The notes below the pieces were generated by a model that made no database searches, was not told where the DNA came from, and saw only the letters and a list, made by a program, of their open reading frames with translations. The position numbers were made by a program, and so were the translations under genes. Below are positions 38,896-46,997 of a stretch of 64,000 nucleotides of DNA, piece by piece (the stretch's first letter is position 1; every line of letters begins with the position of its first letter). Source of the stretch: Hyphomicrobiales bacterium (GTDB lineage: Bacteria > Pseudomonadota > Alphaproteobacteria > Rhizobiales > Devosiaceae); the NCBI GenBank assembly GCA_004144345.1, contig SEEL01000015.1, positions 24,213 to 88,212 on the forward strand, in the 5' to 3' direction.

Positions 38896-39524
38896 AGAAG
38901 CCCACCGGGAATACGCCCTTCGCCGCGACGCTCGATATCCGCTTCGTCGGTGCCGTGCAGGGGCGCTATGTGCTGCCCGACAGCGGCAGCCCCACCGTCC
39001 ATTCCTGCCGCACCGCCAGCCTCTCGCCGTCCAGCGTTGTCATCGCGGCTGCGGTGGTCGGCAAGGTGGGCGAACGCGTCGTGCTGCGGCTCGAGGCGCT
39101 GGGCACGCTCAACGCGACCATCACGCAGATCGTCCCGGGCGGCTTTCGCGCCGATCTCGTGCTCGACGATGCCGGGCGCGTCCACATCGCCTCGCAGATC
39201 AACTGGCTGAAGCGGCGCAGCCTCCGGCAGGCCGGCAACAAGCGCGAGGGCCAGCGCCTGCAGCCGCGCGACCCCAAGAGCCATCTCTATGTCGACGGAC
39301 AGGAATATGAGTGCTTCGTCATCGACGTCTCACCCTCGGGCATAGCGGTATCGGCCAGCCTCGCGCCACCCGTCGGCACCATCGTTGATGTCGGCGGCTT
39401 GCGCGGGCGCGTCGTCCGCCACATGGAGGGCGGCATCGGCATCGCCTTCGACGAAACGCATGAAGCGACGAGCCTCTTCGAAGCTCTCACCCTGCGGCCG
39501 CCGGCCAATGACCGGGCGGGCTGA
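38892..39524 (+). CDS. PilZ-domain protein (tandem, first copy degenerate)
   Basis: 210 aa from ATG 38892, overlapping the HD-GYP gene as ATGA. The C-terminal PilZ domain (about 115-200) has RLQPR followed by DVSPSGIAV, fitting the RxxxR...DxSxxG c-di-GMP-binding signature. The N-terminal half has a similar beta pattern (CRTASLSPSSVVIAA) without the Arg pair, so a second, non-binding PilZ copy is likely. Effector of c-di-GMP signalling; target unknown. Confidence 0.85.
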   Translation: MKKPTGNTPFAATLDIRFVGAVQGRYVLPDSGSPTVHSCRTASLSPSSVVIAAAVVGKVGERVVLRLEALGTLNATITQIVPGGFRADLVLDDAGRVHIASQINWLKRRSLRQAGNKREGQRLQPRDPKSHLYVDGQEYECFVIDVSPSGIAVSASLAPPVGTIVDVGGLRGRVVRHMEGGIGIAFDETHEATSLFEALTLRPPANDRAG

Positions 39525-39532
39525 GGACGGGG

Positions 39533-39709
39533 TTACGACCGGCCGGTATCGCGGAACGGCGTGAACAGCAGCGAAGATCGCCGCCCCTCGAACGCATCGC
39601 GGAAATCGTCGGGGTTGAGGCCCATATCGCGCAGGAAGCGGGCGTCGATCTGCGACAGCTCGCGCCGGTCAATGCGGCCGGCGCCGCGCGTCTTGGATTT
39701 GCCGAACAT
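39533..39709 (-). CDS. 58-aa mini-protein with FLRDMGL motif (DUF1127-like)
   Basis: Too short for the ORF track. ATG 39709 reads MFGKSKTRGAGRIDRREL, continues LSQIDARFLRDMGLNPDDF and ends FRDTGRS at TAA. GGAG lies about 9 bases upstream. The FLRDMGL core is that of DUF1127-like proteins, small Arg-rich proteins with RNA-linked or phosphate/stress roles in some relatives; function here is unknown. Tandem palindromes lie upstream. Convergent with the PilZ gene, 8 bp apart. Confidence 0.75.
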   Translation of the reverse strand: MFGKSKTRGAGRIDRRELSQIDARFLRDMGLNPDDFRDAFEGRRSSLLFTPFRDTGRS

Positions 39710-39755
39710 TCAGGAACTCCGTCATACGCCCCCGCGCAATGCAGCAGAGCCGCAC

Positions 39756-39789
39756 GGATGACTCAACATCCGAACGGATGACTTCATCC
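39756..39789. promoter_or_regulatory. Two tandem GGATG...CATCC palindromes
   Basis: GGATG-ACTCAA-CATCC (39756-39771) and GGATGA-CT-TCATCC (39776-39789) lie within a roughly 20-bp direct near-repeat (ACGGATGACT...). Position is 47-80 bp upstream of the mini-protein start, as expected for an operator. No regulator can be assigned. Confidence 0.5.
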
Positions 39790-39821
39790 TGAACGAAACG
39801 AAAGAATTTGTGGGAGGCACG

Positions 39822-39851
39822 GGACGCCGCACCCCTGGGGGTGCGACGTCC
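39822..39851 (-). terminator. Hairpin after the beta-glucosidase gene
   Basis: GGACG-C-CGCACCCC pairs with GGGGTGCG-A-CGTCC, with one mismatch and a very tight loop, 12 bp past the stop on the minus strand. No T-run, so termination efficiency is doubtful. Confidence 0.45.
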
Positions 39852-39862
39852 GGCCGGATGGC

Positions 39863-41173
39863 TCAGCGCGTGTTGTGCAGCATGCCCTGGAAGGCGCGGT
39901 AGCTGCCCTTGGGGGTGCGCTGCTGCGTCTCGTAGTCGACATGCACGATGCCGAAGCGCGAAGAATAGCCCTCGGCCCATTCGTAATTGTCGAGCAGCGA
40001 CCAGGCGAAATAGCCGCGCACATCGGCGCCCTGTTTCTGCGCTTCTAGAACGGCCTTCAAATGGTCGTCGTAGAACTGTACGCGGCGCTCGTCATTGTTC
40101 TCGCTCATGCCGTTCTCGGTCACGTAGAGCGGCAGCTTGGTATATTCGCGCGAGACGCGGACGAGCAGATCGGTGAGGCCCTTGGGATAGATCTCCCAGC
40201 CGAGGTCGTTGGTGGGCAGCGGCCCCTTCACCTGCTTGACCGGGAAGGCGGGACGGGTCTCGTCCCACGCATAAAGGCCGCGCGAATAATAGTTGATGCC
40301 AGCCCAGTCGAGCGGACGGCTGACGATCTCCATGTCGCGCTGCCAATCCTGCGGCAGGTACTTTTCGAGAATGGTCGTCAGCACTTCGGGGTACTGGCCC
40401 TTGTAGATACCGCCGAGGAACCAGCGGTTGAACAGCGCATCGCCGATGTCGAACGCCTTCTGGTCCTCCTCCCGGTCCGAGGCCGGCTCGGACTTTTCGA
40501 GGTTGGTCACGATGCCGATATTCTTGACGCCATTGGCGCGCAGCGCATCGACGGCCATGCCGTGGGCATAGAGCACGTGATGCATGGCGCGGGCGCCGGC
40601 GCGCAGATCGCGATAGCCCGGCGCGTGAACGCCGAGGATGTGGCTCAGCACCGACACGCACCACGGCTCGTTGATCGTCGCCGTCGCATGCAGGCGGTCT
40701 CCGAACTTCTGGCCGACCAGCGCCGCGTAGTCGGCGAACCAGCCGCCGATGTCGCGGTTCATCCAGCCGCCCTTGTCCTGCAGCGGGCTGGGCAGATCCC
40801 AGTGATAGAGTGTCGCGAACGGCTTCAGGCCGCGCTCCAGCATGCCATCGATCAGCCGGTCGTAGAAATCGACACCGGCCGGGTTCACCGCGCCGGTCCC
40901 TTCGGGGATCAGCCGCGGCCAGGCCAGCGAGAAGCGGTAGCCGTCGAAGCCGCCATCGCGGATCAGGTCGAGGTCTTCGGGCCAGCGATTGTAGTGGTCG
41001 CAGGCAATGCGGCCGTCATCGGCCTTCTTCACATTGCCCGGCGTCGCCGCAAAAGTGTCCCAGATGCAGGGGCCGCGGCCGTCGGTCTGGCCCCCCTCGA
41101 TCTGGTAGGCGGCGGTGGCCGCGCCAAAGACAAAGTTCGGGCCGAACTGGCCGCGATCAACTGAAAACATCAT
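39863..41173 (-). CDS. Beta-glucosidase, GH1
   Basis: 436 aa cytoplasmic retaining glycosidase for beta-glucosides or cellobiose. N-terminal FVFGAATAAYQIEGG, acid/base Glu in TINEPWC (about 167), nucleophile Glu in YVTENGMSE (about 350), and SLLDNYEWAEGYSSRFG near the C-terminus. ATG ATG at 41173/41170; the second ATG is an alternative. A GTAATCGATTAC operator lies about 50 bp upstream. No transporter is adjacent on this strand; it stands alone next to the alpha-glucoside loci. Confidence 0.94.
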   Translation of the reverse strand: MMFSVDRGQFGPNFVFGAATAAYQIEGGQTDGRGPCIWDTFAATPGNVKKADDGRIACDHYNRWPEDLDLIRDGGFDGYRFSLAWPRLIPEGTGAVNPAGVDFYDRLIDGMLERGLKPFATLYHWDLPSPLQDKGGWMNRDIGGWFADYAALVGQKFGDRLHATATINEPWCVSVLSHILGVHAPGYRDLRAGARAMHHVLYAHGMAVDALRANGVKNIGIVTNLEKSEPASDREEDQKAFDIGDALFNRWFLGGIYKGQYPEVLTTILEKYLPQDWQRDMEIVSRPLDWAGINYYSRGLYAWDETRPAFPVKQVKGPLPTNDLGWEIYPKGLTDLLVRVSREYTKLPLYVTENGMSENNDERRVQFYDDHLKAVLEAQKQGADVRGYFAWSLLDNYEWAEGYSSRFGIVHVDYETQQRTPKGSYRAFQGMLHNTR

Positions 41174-41221
41174 GCCTCCCGAGAGAATCGACGCTGGCGC
41201 CGGTTCAGTCCGGCGGCGGAT

Positions 41222-41233
41222 GTAATCGATTAC
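41222..41233. promoter_or_regulatory. LacI-type operator upstream of the beta-glucosidase gene
   Basis: GTAATCGATTAC is a perfect 12-bp palindrome with the central CG of LacI-family operators. It differs from both alpha-glucoside operators, so a third regulator, not encoded in the window, is implied. Confidence 0.65.
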
Positions 41234-41305
41234 CTAGCAGCGCCTGCGCAGCGAGGCAACGCATGCCTCCCGGGACCGTTTTCCCCGAAACAGCGAGGAT
41301 GGATC

Positions 41306-41749
41306 ATGGAAATTTCAGCGGAAGACGTCGAAGCCTTCATGCAAGGCTACGCCGAGGCGATGGATTCTGGCGTCAAATCCGGCAAGCCCGACGGCAAGCT
41401 GATCGCTTGCCATTTCGCCGCCGATCTCATTGCGGCGAGCCCGGCAGGCATCCAGGCTGCGTCGAGCAAGGGCTTGGCCGCCGTCGTCGAGCAGGGCATC
41501 GCCAGCTATCGTGCGATGGGCGGCGCGGCCTTCGTCGCCGAGGCGATCGCTATCGAGGAACTGGCACCAACGTCGTTCATGGCCAGCGTCGGCTGGCGCT
41601 TCGACTACAAGCGCCCGAAAGACGGCAAGGAAGGCAGCGTCAGCTTCACCAACCGGTATTTCGTCAATTCAGCCGATGGCAGCCCGAAAATCTTCGCCTG
41701 GATCACGCCGGACGAACAAGCCGCCCTCAAGCAGCACGGCCTCGCCTAG
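41306..41749 (+). CDS. Conserved hypothetical, NTF2/SnoaL-like pattern
   Basis: 147 aa soluble protein without signal peptide. The layout of an N-terminal helix pair (EDVEAFMQGYAEAMD), then strands SFMASVGWRFDYKRP, GSVSFTNRYFVN and PKIFAWITPDEQ, resembles the cone-shaped SnoaL/NTF2 fold. No catalytic residues can be assigned. ATG 41306 is preceded by GAGGATGGATC. Its TAG shares a CTAG with the convergent mrp stop. Confidence 0.6.
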   Translation: MEISAEDVEAFMQGYAEAMDSGVKSGKPDGKLIACHFAADLIAASPAGIQAASSKGLAAVVEQGIASYRAMGGAAFVAEAIAIEELAPTSFMASVGWRFDYKRPKDGKEGSVSFTNRYFVNSADGSPKIFAWITPDEQAALKQHGLA

Positions 41750-42819
41750 CGCAGCGCCGGGTTGCGCCTGAGCAGTTCGCGGGCGATGTCGCGGAAGGCC
41801 CTGGCCTTCGGGCTGTCGGGCTCGGCGGCCACAACCGGGCGACCGGCATCGGACGTCTCGCGAATGGCCATGTCGAGGGGCACTTCGCCGAGGAACGGCA
41901 TGCCGAAAACCTCGGCTGCCTTGGCCGCGCCGCCATGGCCGAAAATGTCGTAGCGCTTGCCGGTATCGGGGGCCACGAAGTAGCTCATATTCTCGACCAG
42001 CCCGAGCAACGGGATGTTGAGCCGCTTGATCATGTCGACGGCCTTCTGCGCGTCGATCAGCGCCAGATCCTGCGGCGTCGAGACGATCACCGCGCCCGCG
42101 AGTTCGGCCTGCTGGAACAGCGAAATCTGGATGTCGCCGGTGCCCGGCGGCAGATCGACCACCAGCAGGTCCAACCCACCCCAATCGGTCTCGCGCAGCA
42201 GTTGGCGCAGCGCCGACGTCGCCATCGGCCCGCGCCACACCACGGCCTGCCCCGGCACGAGCATGGAGCCGATCGACATGGCCTTGAGCCCGTAGGCCGC
42301 GTGCGGCTGGAAGATGCCGTCGTCACGGATGGCGGGCTTGCCCTCGATGCCGAGCAGCTTGGGCACCGACGGCCCGTAGAGATCGGCGTCCAGCAGCCCA
42401 ACCTTCAGCCCTTCGGCAACGAAGGCCAGCGCCAGATTGGCGGCGACGGTGGATTTGCCCACGCCACCCTTGCCCGAGCCGACGACGATGATGTTCCTGA
42501 CGCCCGGCACGGGCGATTTACCCTGCGGCACCGGCCGCGCCGCAGCGGCGGGAGCGGCCTGCGGCGGTGCCTTGTCCGACGTCAGCGACACCATGACCTT
42601 GCGGCCTTCGGCGACGCGTTCGGCGGCCTTGATCGCGGCTTCGCGCGCCGGGCCGAACGCCTTCTCCATCCCCGGTTGCACGGCAATGGCGAGCGCCACG
42701 GCGCTCTTGGTGACGATGATTTCGGAGAGCCCGGCATAGGCGGCGAGATTGCCGCCGCCCGGAATGTCGACCTCAGCCAGCGCGGCCTTTACCGCGCCGG
42801 CGATTGCGGTGTCAGCCAT
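41746..42819 (-). CDS. mrp: Mrp/ApbC-type iron-sulfur carrier P-loop ATPase
   Basis: 357 aa from ATG 42819 (MADTAIAGAVKAAL). A shortened MIP18-like N-terminus, Ala/Pro linker, then the ATPase: GSGKGGVGKST (deviant Walker A), DADLYGPSVPKLLG, DLPPGTGDIQISL. The segment that holds the bridging CxxC in E. coli Mrp reads ENMSYFVAPDTGKRYDIFG, with no cysteines, so cluster handling must differ or be absent. It overlaps the VOC gene by 8 bp, the last gene of the run aminotransferase-transaldolase-VOC-mrp. Confidence 0.9.
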   Translation of the reverse strand: MADTAIAGAVKAALAEVDIPGGGNLAAYAGLSEIIVTKSAVALAIAVQPGMEKAFGPAREAAIKAAERVAEGRKVMVSLTSDKAPPQAAPAAAARPVPQGKSPVPGVRNIIVVGSGKGGVGKSTVAANLALAFVAEGLKVGLLDADLYGPSVPKLLGIEGKPAIRDDGIFQPHAAYGLKAMSIGSMLVPGQAVVWRGPMATSALRQLLRETDWGGLDLLVVDLPPGTGDIQISLFQQAELAGAVIVSTPQDLALIDAQKAVDMIKRLNIPLLGLVENMSYFVAPDTGKRYDIFGHGGAAKAAEVFGMPFLGEVPLDMAIRETSDAGRPVVAAEPDSPKARAFRDIARELLRRNPALR

Positions 42820-43207
42820 TGAAGCAGACCACTTCCCATAGGTTGCCATCGGGGTCGCCGAAATGACCGTGATAGCCGAAGGATTCCTCGACGACATCGC
42901 CCACGCGCGTGCCGCCCGCAGCCTGCGCAGCGGCGATGGTCGAGTCGACCTCTTCGCGGTTCTCGGCAATGTAAGAGAGAATTGCTCCGCCCGCCTGAGG
43001 AGCGCCGCCGGGCGTCAGCCTGTTTAGTTCGGTGCGATCGAAGAGCAGGAGCGACAGGCCGCCTTCGAGCACAAAGAGCAGATGATGACCGCCATGCTCG
43101 GGAGCGGCGACACCATCGGTCGGCAGGCCGAGACCGTCACGGTAGAAGCGCAGCGACCTCTGCAGGTCGCTGCTCGGAAGCGTCAGCATGCCCAGCCGCG
43201 GTTTCAC
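42812..43207 (-). CDS. VOC-family (glyoxalase-like) protein
   Basis: 131 aa. Two beta-alpha-beta-beta-beta modules: LGMLTLPSSDLQRSLRFYRDGLGLP and the C-terminal GYHGHFGDPDGNLWEVV. The family includes glyoxalases, dioxygenases and resistance proteins; metal ligands are not complete enough to name a reaction. The start is GTG 43207. It lies 6 bp after the transaldolase gene and overlaps mrp. Confidence 0.8.
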   Translation of the reverse strand: MKPRLGMLTLPSSDLQRSLRFYRDGLGLPTDGVAAPEHGGHHLLFVLEGGLSLLLFDRTELNRLTPGGAPQAGGAILSYIAENREEVDSTIAAAQAAGGTRVGDVVEESFGYHGHFGDPDGNLWEVVCFNG

Positions 43208-43213
43208 GGCGGA

Positions 43214-43867
43214 TCAGAGGATCGACTGGCCGGTGCCCTTCCAGTCCTTCACGAACTGCTCGAGGCCGCTCTTGGTGAGCGGGTGATCGGCCAGCTTGTA
43301 GATCACCGACGGCGGGATCGTCGCGACGTCCGAACCGGCCAGCGCGACCTGCGTGACGTGGTTGGCCGAGCGGATCGAGGCGGAGAGGATCTGCGTGGTG
43401 AAGTTGTAGTTGTCGTAGATCTGGCGGATCTGCTCGATCAGTTCGACGCCATCGAGATTGATGTCGTCGAGGCGGCCGAGGAAGGGCGAGATGTAGGTCG
43501 CGCCGACCTTCGCCGCGAGCAGCGCCTGGTTGGGCGAGAAGCAGAGCGTGACGTTGGTCTTGATGCCTTCCTTGGAGAAGGTCTTGGTGGCGCGAAGGCC
43601 ATCGACCGTCAGCGGCACCTTGACCACGACGTTGTCGGCGAGCTTGGCCAGCACATGGCCCTCGGCGATCATGCCGTCATATTCGGTCGAGGCGACTTCG
43701 GCCGACACCGGACCGGGCACGATCGCGCAGATTTCCTTGATCACTTCCTTGAACTGACGGCCCGATTTGGCGATCAGCGACGGGTTGGTGGTCACGCCGT
43801 CAAGCAGGCCCATGTCATTGAGCTTCTTGATGTCTTCGATTTCGGCGGTATCGACGAAAAACTGCAT
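43214..43867 (-). CDS. Transaldolase, small FSA/TalC type
   Basis: 217 aa class I aldolase interconverting sedoheptulose-7-P and fructose-6-P, or cleaving fructose-6-P. N-terminus [28 protein letters not shown]; Schiff-base Lys in NVVVKVPLT (about 86); [12 protein letters not shown]. The decameric family cannot be split into transaldolase or F6P aldolase by eye. ATG 43867. Confidence 0.93.
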   Translation of the reverse strand: MQFFVDTAEIEDIKKLNDMGLLDGVTTNPSLIAKSGRQFKEVIKEICAIVPGPVSAEVASTEYDGMIAEGHVLAKLADNVVVKVPLTVDGLRATKTFSKEGIKTNVTLCFSPNQALLAAKVGATYISPFLGRLDDINLDGVELIEQIRQIYDNYNFTTQILSASIRSANHVTQVALAGSDVATIPPSVIYKLADHPLTKSGLEQFVKDWKGTGQSIL

Positions 43868-43935
43868 GTCTGTTCCCTCTCGGATTGTCGGGTTCTTACA
43901 CCCTATCTATGCCCTTTGCGGGCCGGGGCAATAGA

Positions 43936-45120
43936 TTAACCCGCGGCAGCGATCAGATAATCCGCCAGCTCGTCAACACGATCTTCCGGAATGCCGGCAA
44001 CGTTGATGCGGCTGTCGTTGATCATGTAGACCGCGTCCTCGGTCTTGAGCTTCTGCACCACATCCGGCGCCAGCCCGAGCAGGCTGAACATGCCGGAATG
44101 TTCGGCGATGAAGTCGAAATCCTTGGAATTGGACTTGCGGCGGATGGCGTCGGCCAGTTTCACGCGCAGGCGCTGCATGCGCTCGCGCATTTCCTTGAGC
44201 TCGGCGGCCCATTCGGCCCGCAGTTCCGCATCCTCGAGGATCACGCGCACCACTTCGGCGCCGTGGTCCGGGGTCTGCGAAATGGTGCCGCGGATGACGT
44301 TCTGCATCTGGCTCGACACCACGTCGGCGGTGGCCGAATCCTTGGCGATGGCGATCGAGACACCGGCGCGTTCGCGATAGAGGCCGAAATTCTTGCTCGC
44401 CGAGAAGGCGATCATGCTTTCCGGCACGGACGCGGCGACCTTGCGCACGCCATAGGCGTCCTCCTCGAGGCCGTCGCCGAAGCCTAGATAGGCAAGGTCG
44501 ATCAGCGGGAAGGCGCCGGTGCGCTTCAGGCTCTCGGCGACGAGGTCCCACTGCGCCTTGGTGAGGTTGGCGCCGGTCGGGTTATGGCAGCAGCCATGCA
44601 GCAGCACGATGTCGTTGCCGCCGAGCCCGTCGATCACCTTCATCATGGCGTCGAAATCGACCTTGCGGGTGGTCGCGTCGAAATAGGGATAATACTCGAC
44701 CTTGAGGTTGGCGTTCTCGGCCAGCGGGATGTGGTTGGGCCAGGTCGGGTCGGAGATGTAGATCTTGCCACCCGGCCGGGCGCGGCCCAACACATGCAGC
44801 AGCGTCATCAGCGCGCCGGTACCGCCGGCGCCGTTGACGGTGCGGATGCGCGAGGCATCGACGACGCCGCCAAGCGCCAGATCGACGATCGCCTGTGAGA
44901 ATTCCTTGTTCCCGACCACGCCCTTGTAGGTCTTGGTCTTGGCGCCATCCAGGATGCGCTGCTCGGCCTTTTTCACCGCCGACATGATCGGGGTGTTGTT
45001 CTTGGGGTCCTTATAGACACCGACGCCGAGGTCGATCTTGTTGGTGCGGGGGTCGGCGGCGTACTCGGCCATCAGCACGAAAATCTTGTCGAGCGTGGCC
45101 TTCTGCAGGGTTTCGAACAT
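43936..45120 (-). CDS. Class I aromatic/aspartate aminotransferase (TyrB/AspC type)
   Basis: 394 aa PLP enzyme that transfers amino groups between aspartate or aromatic amino acids and 2-oxoglutarate. Signatures: KIDLGVGVYKD, GCCHNPTGANLT, the PLP Lys in FSASKNFGLYRERAG (about 247), and a C-terminal GMFSLLG segment for substrate carboxylate. ATG 45120. First gene of the run toward mrp, 114 bp downstream of etfA. Confidence 0.92.
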   Translation of the reverse strand: MFETLQKATLDKIFVLMAEYAADPRTNKIDLGVGVYKDPKNNTPIMSAVKKAEQRILDGAKTKTYKGVVGNKEFSQAIVDLALGGVVDASRIRTVNGAGGTGALMTLLHVLGRARPGGKIYISDPTWPNHIPLAENANLKVEYYPYFDATTRKVDFDAMMKVIDGLGGNDIVLLHGCCHNPTGANLTKAQWDLVAESLKRTGAFPLIDLAYLGFGDGLEEDAYGVRKVAASVPESMIAFSASKNFGLYRERAGVSIAIAKDSATADVVSSQMQNVIRGTISQTPDHGAEVVRVILEDAELRAEWAAELKEMRERMQRLRVKLADAIRRKSNSKDFDFIAEHSGMFSLLGLAPDVVQKLKTEDAVYMINDSRINVAGIPEDRVDELADYLIAAAG

Positions 45121-45234
45121 TCTTGTGGTCCGGTGGAATGGGCGGCGCCTTTATAGGCGGCGGCAGGGGATTTGCAATGCGGCGGGATGGGCCGGCTCGC
45201 CAAGGGCTGCGCCGGCGGATCGGGGCTCCTGCCC

Positions 45235-46146
45235 CTAGCGTTTTATGCCCAGCTTCTCGAGCTCGGCGATCACCGCCGGCACGGCCTCGAACAGATCGGC
45301 CACCAGCGCCGCATCGGCGATCTGCATCAGCGGGGCTGCCGGGTCCTTGTTGATGGCAAAAACCGCCTTGGCGCCCTGGATACCGGCCAGGTGCTGCAGC
45401 GCGCCCGAAATGCCGATGCCGACATAGAGGTCTGGCGCCACGATCTTGCCGGTCTGGCCCACCTGCAGCTCATTGGGCGCAAAACCGGCATCCACGGCCG
45501 CCCTTGTGGCCCCGACGGCAGCGCCGAGCTGCCCGGCCAATTGCTCGATCAGCCCGAATTTGTCGCCTAGAGGGATGCCGCCCGAGACGACGATCTGCGC
45601 GGTAGACAGCTCCGGCCGCGTGCTTTGACTGCGCTGCTCGCCCATGATTTCCGCAACCGAAGGGTTGCTGGTATCGATAGCCTCTACGATGGCCGCATTG
45701 CCGCTCCGCGCCGGGGCGAAGGCGGAGGCCCGCACCGTCAGCAGATGCTTGCCCTGGCCGTCGCTCACCGTCTCGGTGGCGTTGCCGGCATAGATCGGCC
45801 GCTCGAATTTGTTCGGCCCGAGGATCGCCGTGACATCGGTCACCGGCATCAGATCGAGCAACGCCGCGAGGCGCGGGATCACATCGCGGCCCGTCGCGTT
45901 GGCGGCGGCGACGATATGCGAATACGGCCCCGCCAGCTTCGCCAGCACCGGTGCCAGCGCATCGGCGATACGCGGCAGCTCACCGGCCAGCACGCGATGC
46001 ACGCCGGCAATGGTCCGCGCTTCCTCGGCAGCAGCCGACGCCACCAGCAGATCGACCGGACCTAGTTCAGCGGCAGCGGCAACGACGCGCGCCGTGGCGG
46101 CGGTCAGCTTGCCATTATCGACATCGGCGAGAACCAGCACAGCCAT
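45235..46146 (-). CDS. etfA: Electron transfer flavoprotein alpha subunit
   Basis: 303 aa; binds FAD and passes electrons from acyl-CoA and other dehydrogenases to ETF-ubiquinone oxidoreductase. The C-terminal FAD domain shows VSGGIPLGDKFG, GATRAAVDAGF, VGQTGKIVAPDLYVGIGISG and AINKDPAAPLM. ATG 46146 overlaps the etfB stop as TGATG. Confidence 0.96.
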   Translation of the reverse strand: MAVLVLADVDNGKLTAATARVVAAAAELGPVDLLVASAAAEEARTIAGVHRVLAGELPRIADALAPVLAKLAGPYSHIVAAANATGRDVIPRLAALLDLMPVTDVTAILGPNKFERPIYAGNATETVSDGQGKHLLTVRASAFAPARSGNAAIVEAIDTSNPSVAEIMGEQRSQSTRPELSTAQIVVSGGIPLGDKFGLIEQLAGQLGAAVGATRAAVDAGFAPNELQVGQTGKIVAPDLYVGIGISGALQHLAGIQGAKAVFAINKDPAAPLMQIADAALVADLFEAVPAVIAELEKLGIKR

Positions 46147-46904
46147 CAGCGCGGCTCCATCTTGGCGATCTCGGCCGCAATGGCCTGGGCGAATTCCGCC
46201 GGCGTCGCGACGACCCTGCCCTGCGCCCGCTCGCGCGGCGGCGCTACCTTCTCGACCACCAGCCGCGGCGTGATGTCGATGCCGAGCCCGGCGACGGCCT
46301 TGATCGACAGCGGCTTCGCCTTCGCCTTCATCACCATCGGCAGGCCGACATTGCGCGGCTCGTTCAAGCGCAGATCCGCGGTCACCACCGCAGGCAACGG
46401 CATGGCCAGCGTCTCGCGGCCGAAATCCACTTCGCGCGTCACGCTGGCCATGCCATCGGCAAGCGCAATCTCCGACGCGAACGTCGCCTGCGGCCAGCCG
46501 AGCAGCCCGGCCAGCATCTGGCCGACGTGATTGCTGTCGTCGTCCACCGCCTGCTTGCCGAGGAGGATCAGATTCGGCTTCTCCTCGTCGGCGACATGCT
46601 TCAAGAGCTTCGCCACCGCCAGCGTCTCGACCTTTGCATCGGTCTCGAGCAGCAGGCCACGATGCGCGCCCATCGCCAGCGCCGTCAGCAGCACATCGGT
46701 CGCCGCCTTCGGCCCGATCGAGACCACCACGATCTCATCGGCCTGCCCCGCCTCCGCCAGCCGCACTGCCGCTTCCACGGCATGCTTGTCGAACGGGTTC
46801 ATCGACATGCGCAGATTGGCGGTTTCCACGCCCGATCCGTCCGCTTTGACGCGGATACGGATCGCGTGATCGATGACGCGCTTGACGGCCACAAGGATCT
46901 TCAT
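46146..46904 (-). CDS. etfB: Electron transfer flavoprotein beta subunit
   Basis: 252 aa from ATG 46904 (MKILVAVKRVIDHAIRI); the track extension reads noncoding DNA. AMP-binding region DDDSNHVGQMLAG; family segment VVTADLRLNEPRNVGLPMVMKAKAKP. Forms a heterodimer with EtfA. Divergent from the M20 amidohydrolase, 93 bp apart. Confidence 0.96.
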   Translation of the reverse strand: MKILVAVKRVIDHAIRIRVKADGSGVETANLRMSMNPFDKHAVEAAVRLAEAGQADEIVVVSIGPKAATDVLLTALAMGAHRGLLLETDAKVETLAVAKLLKHVADEEKPNLILLGKQAVDDDSNHVGQMLAGLLGWPQATFASEIALADGMASVTREVDFGRETLAMPLPAVVTADLRLNEPRNVGLPMVMKAKAKPLSIKAVAGLGIDITPRLVVEKVAPPRERAQGRVVATPAEFAQAIAAEIAKMEPR

Positions 46905-46997
46905 ACCGGGCGCTATGCCAAATGCCGCACCGCCCGGCAAGCCTTGACCAATCACCGCCCAGACCGGCACTATCCGGCTTTATCAGCCGAGAGTGCC

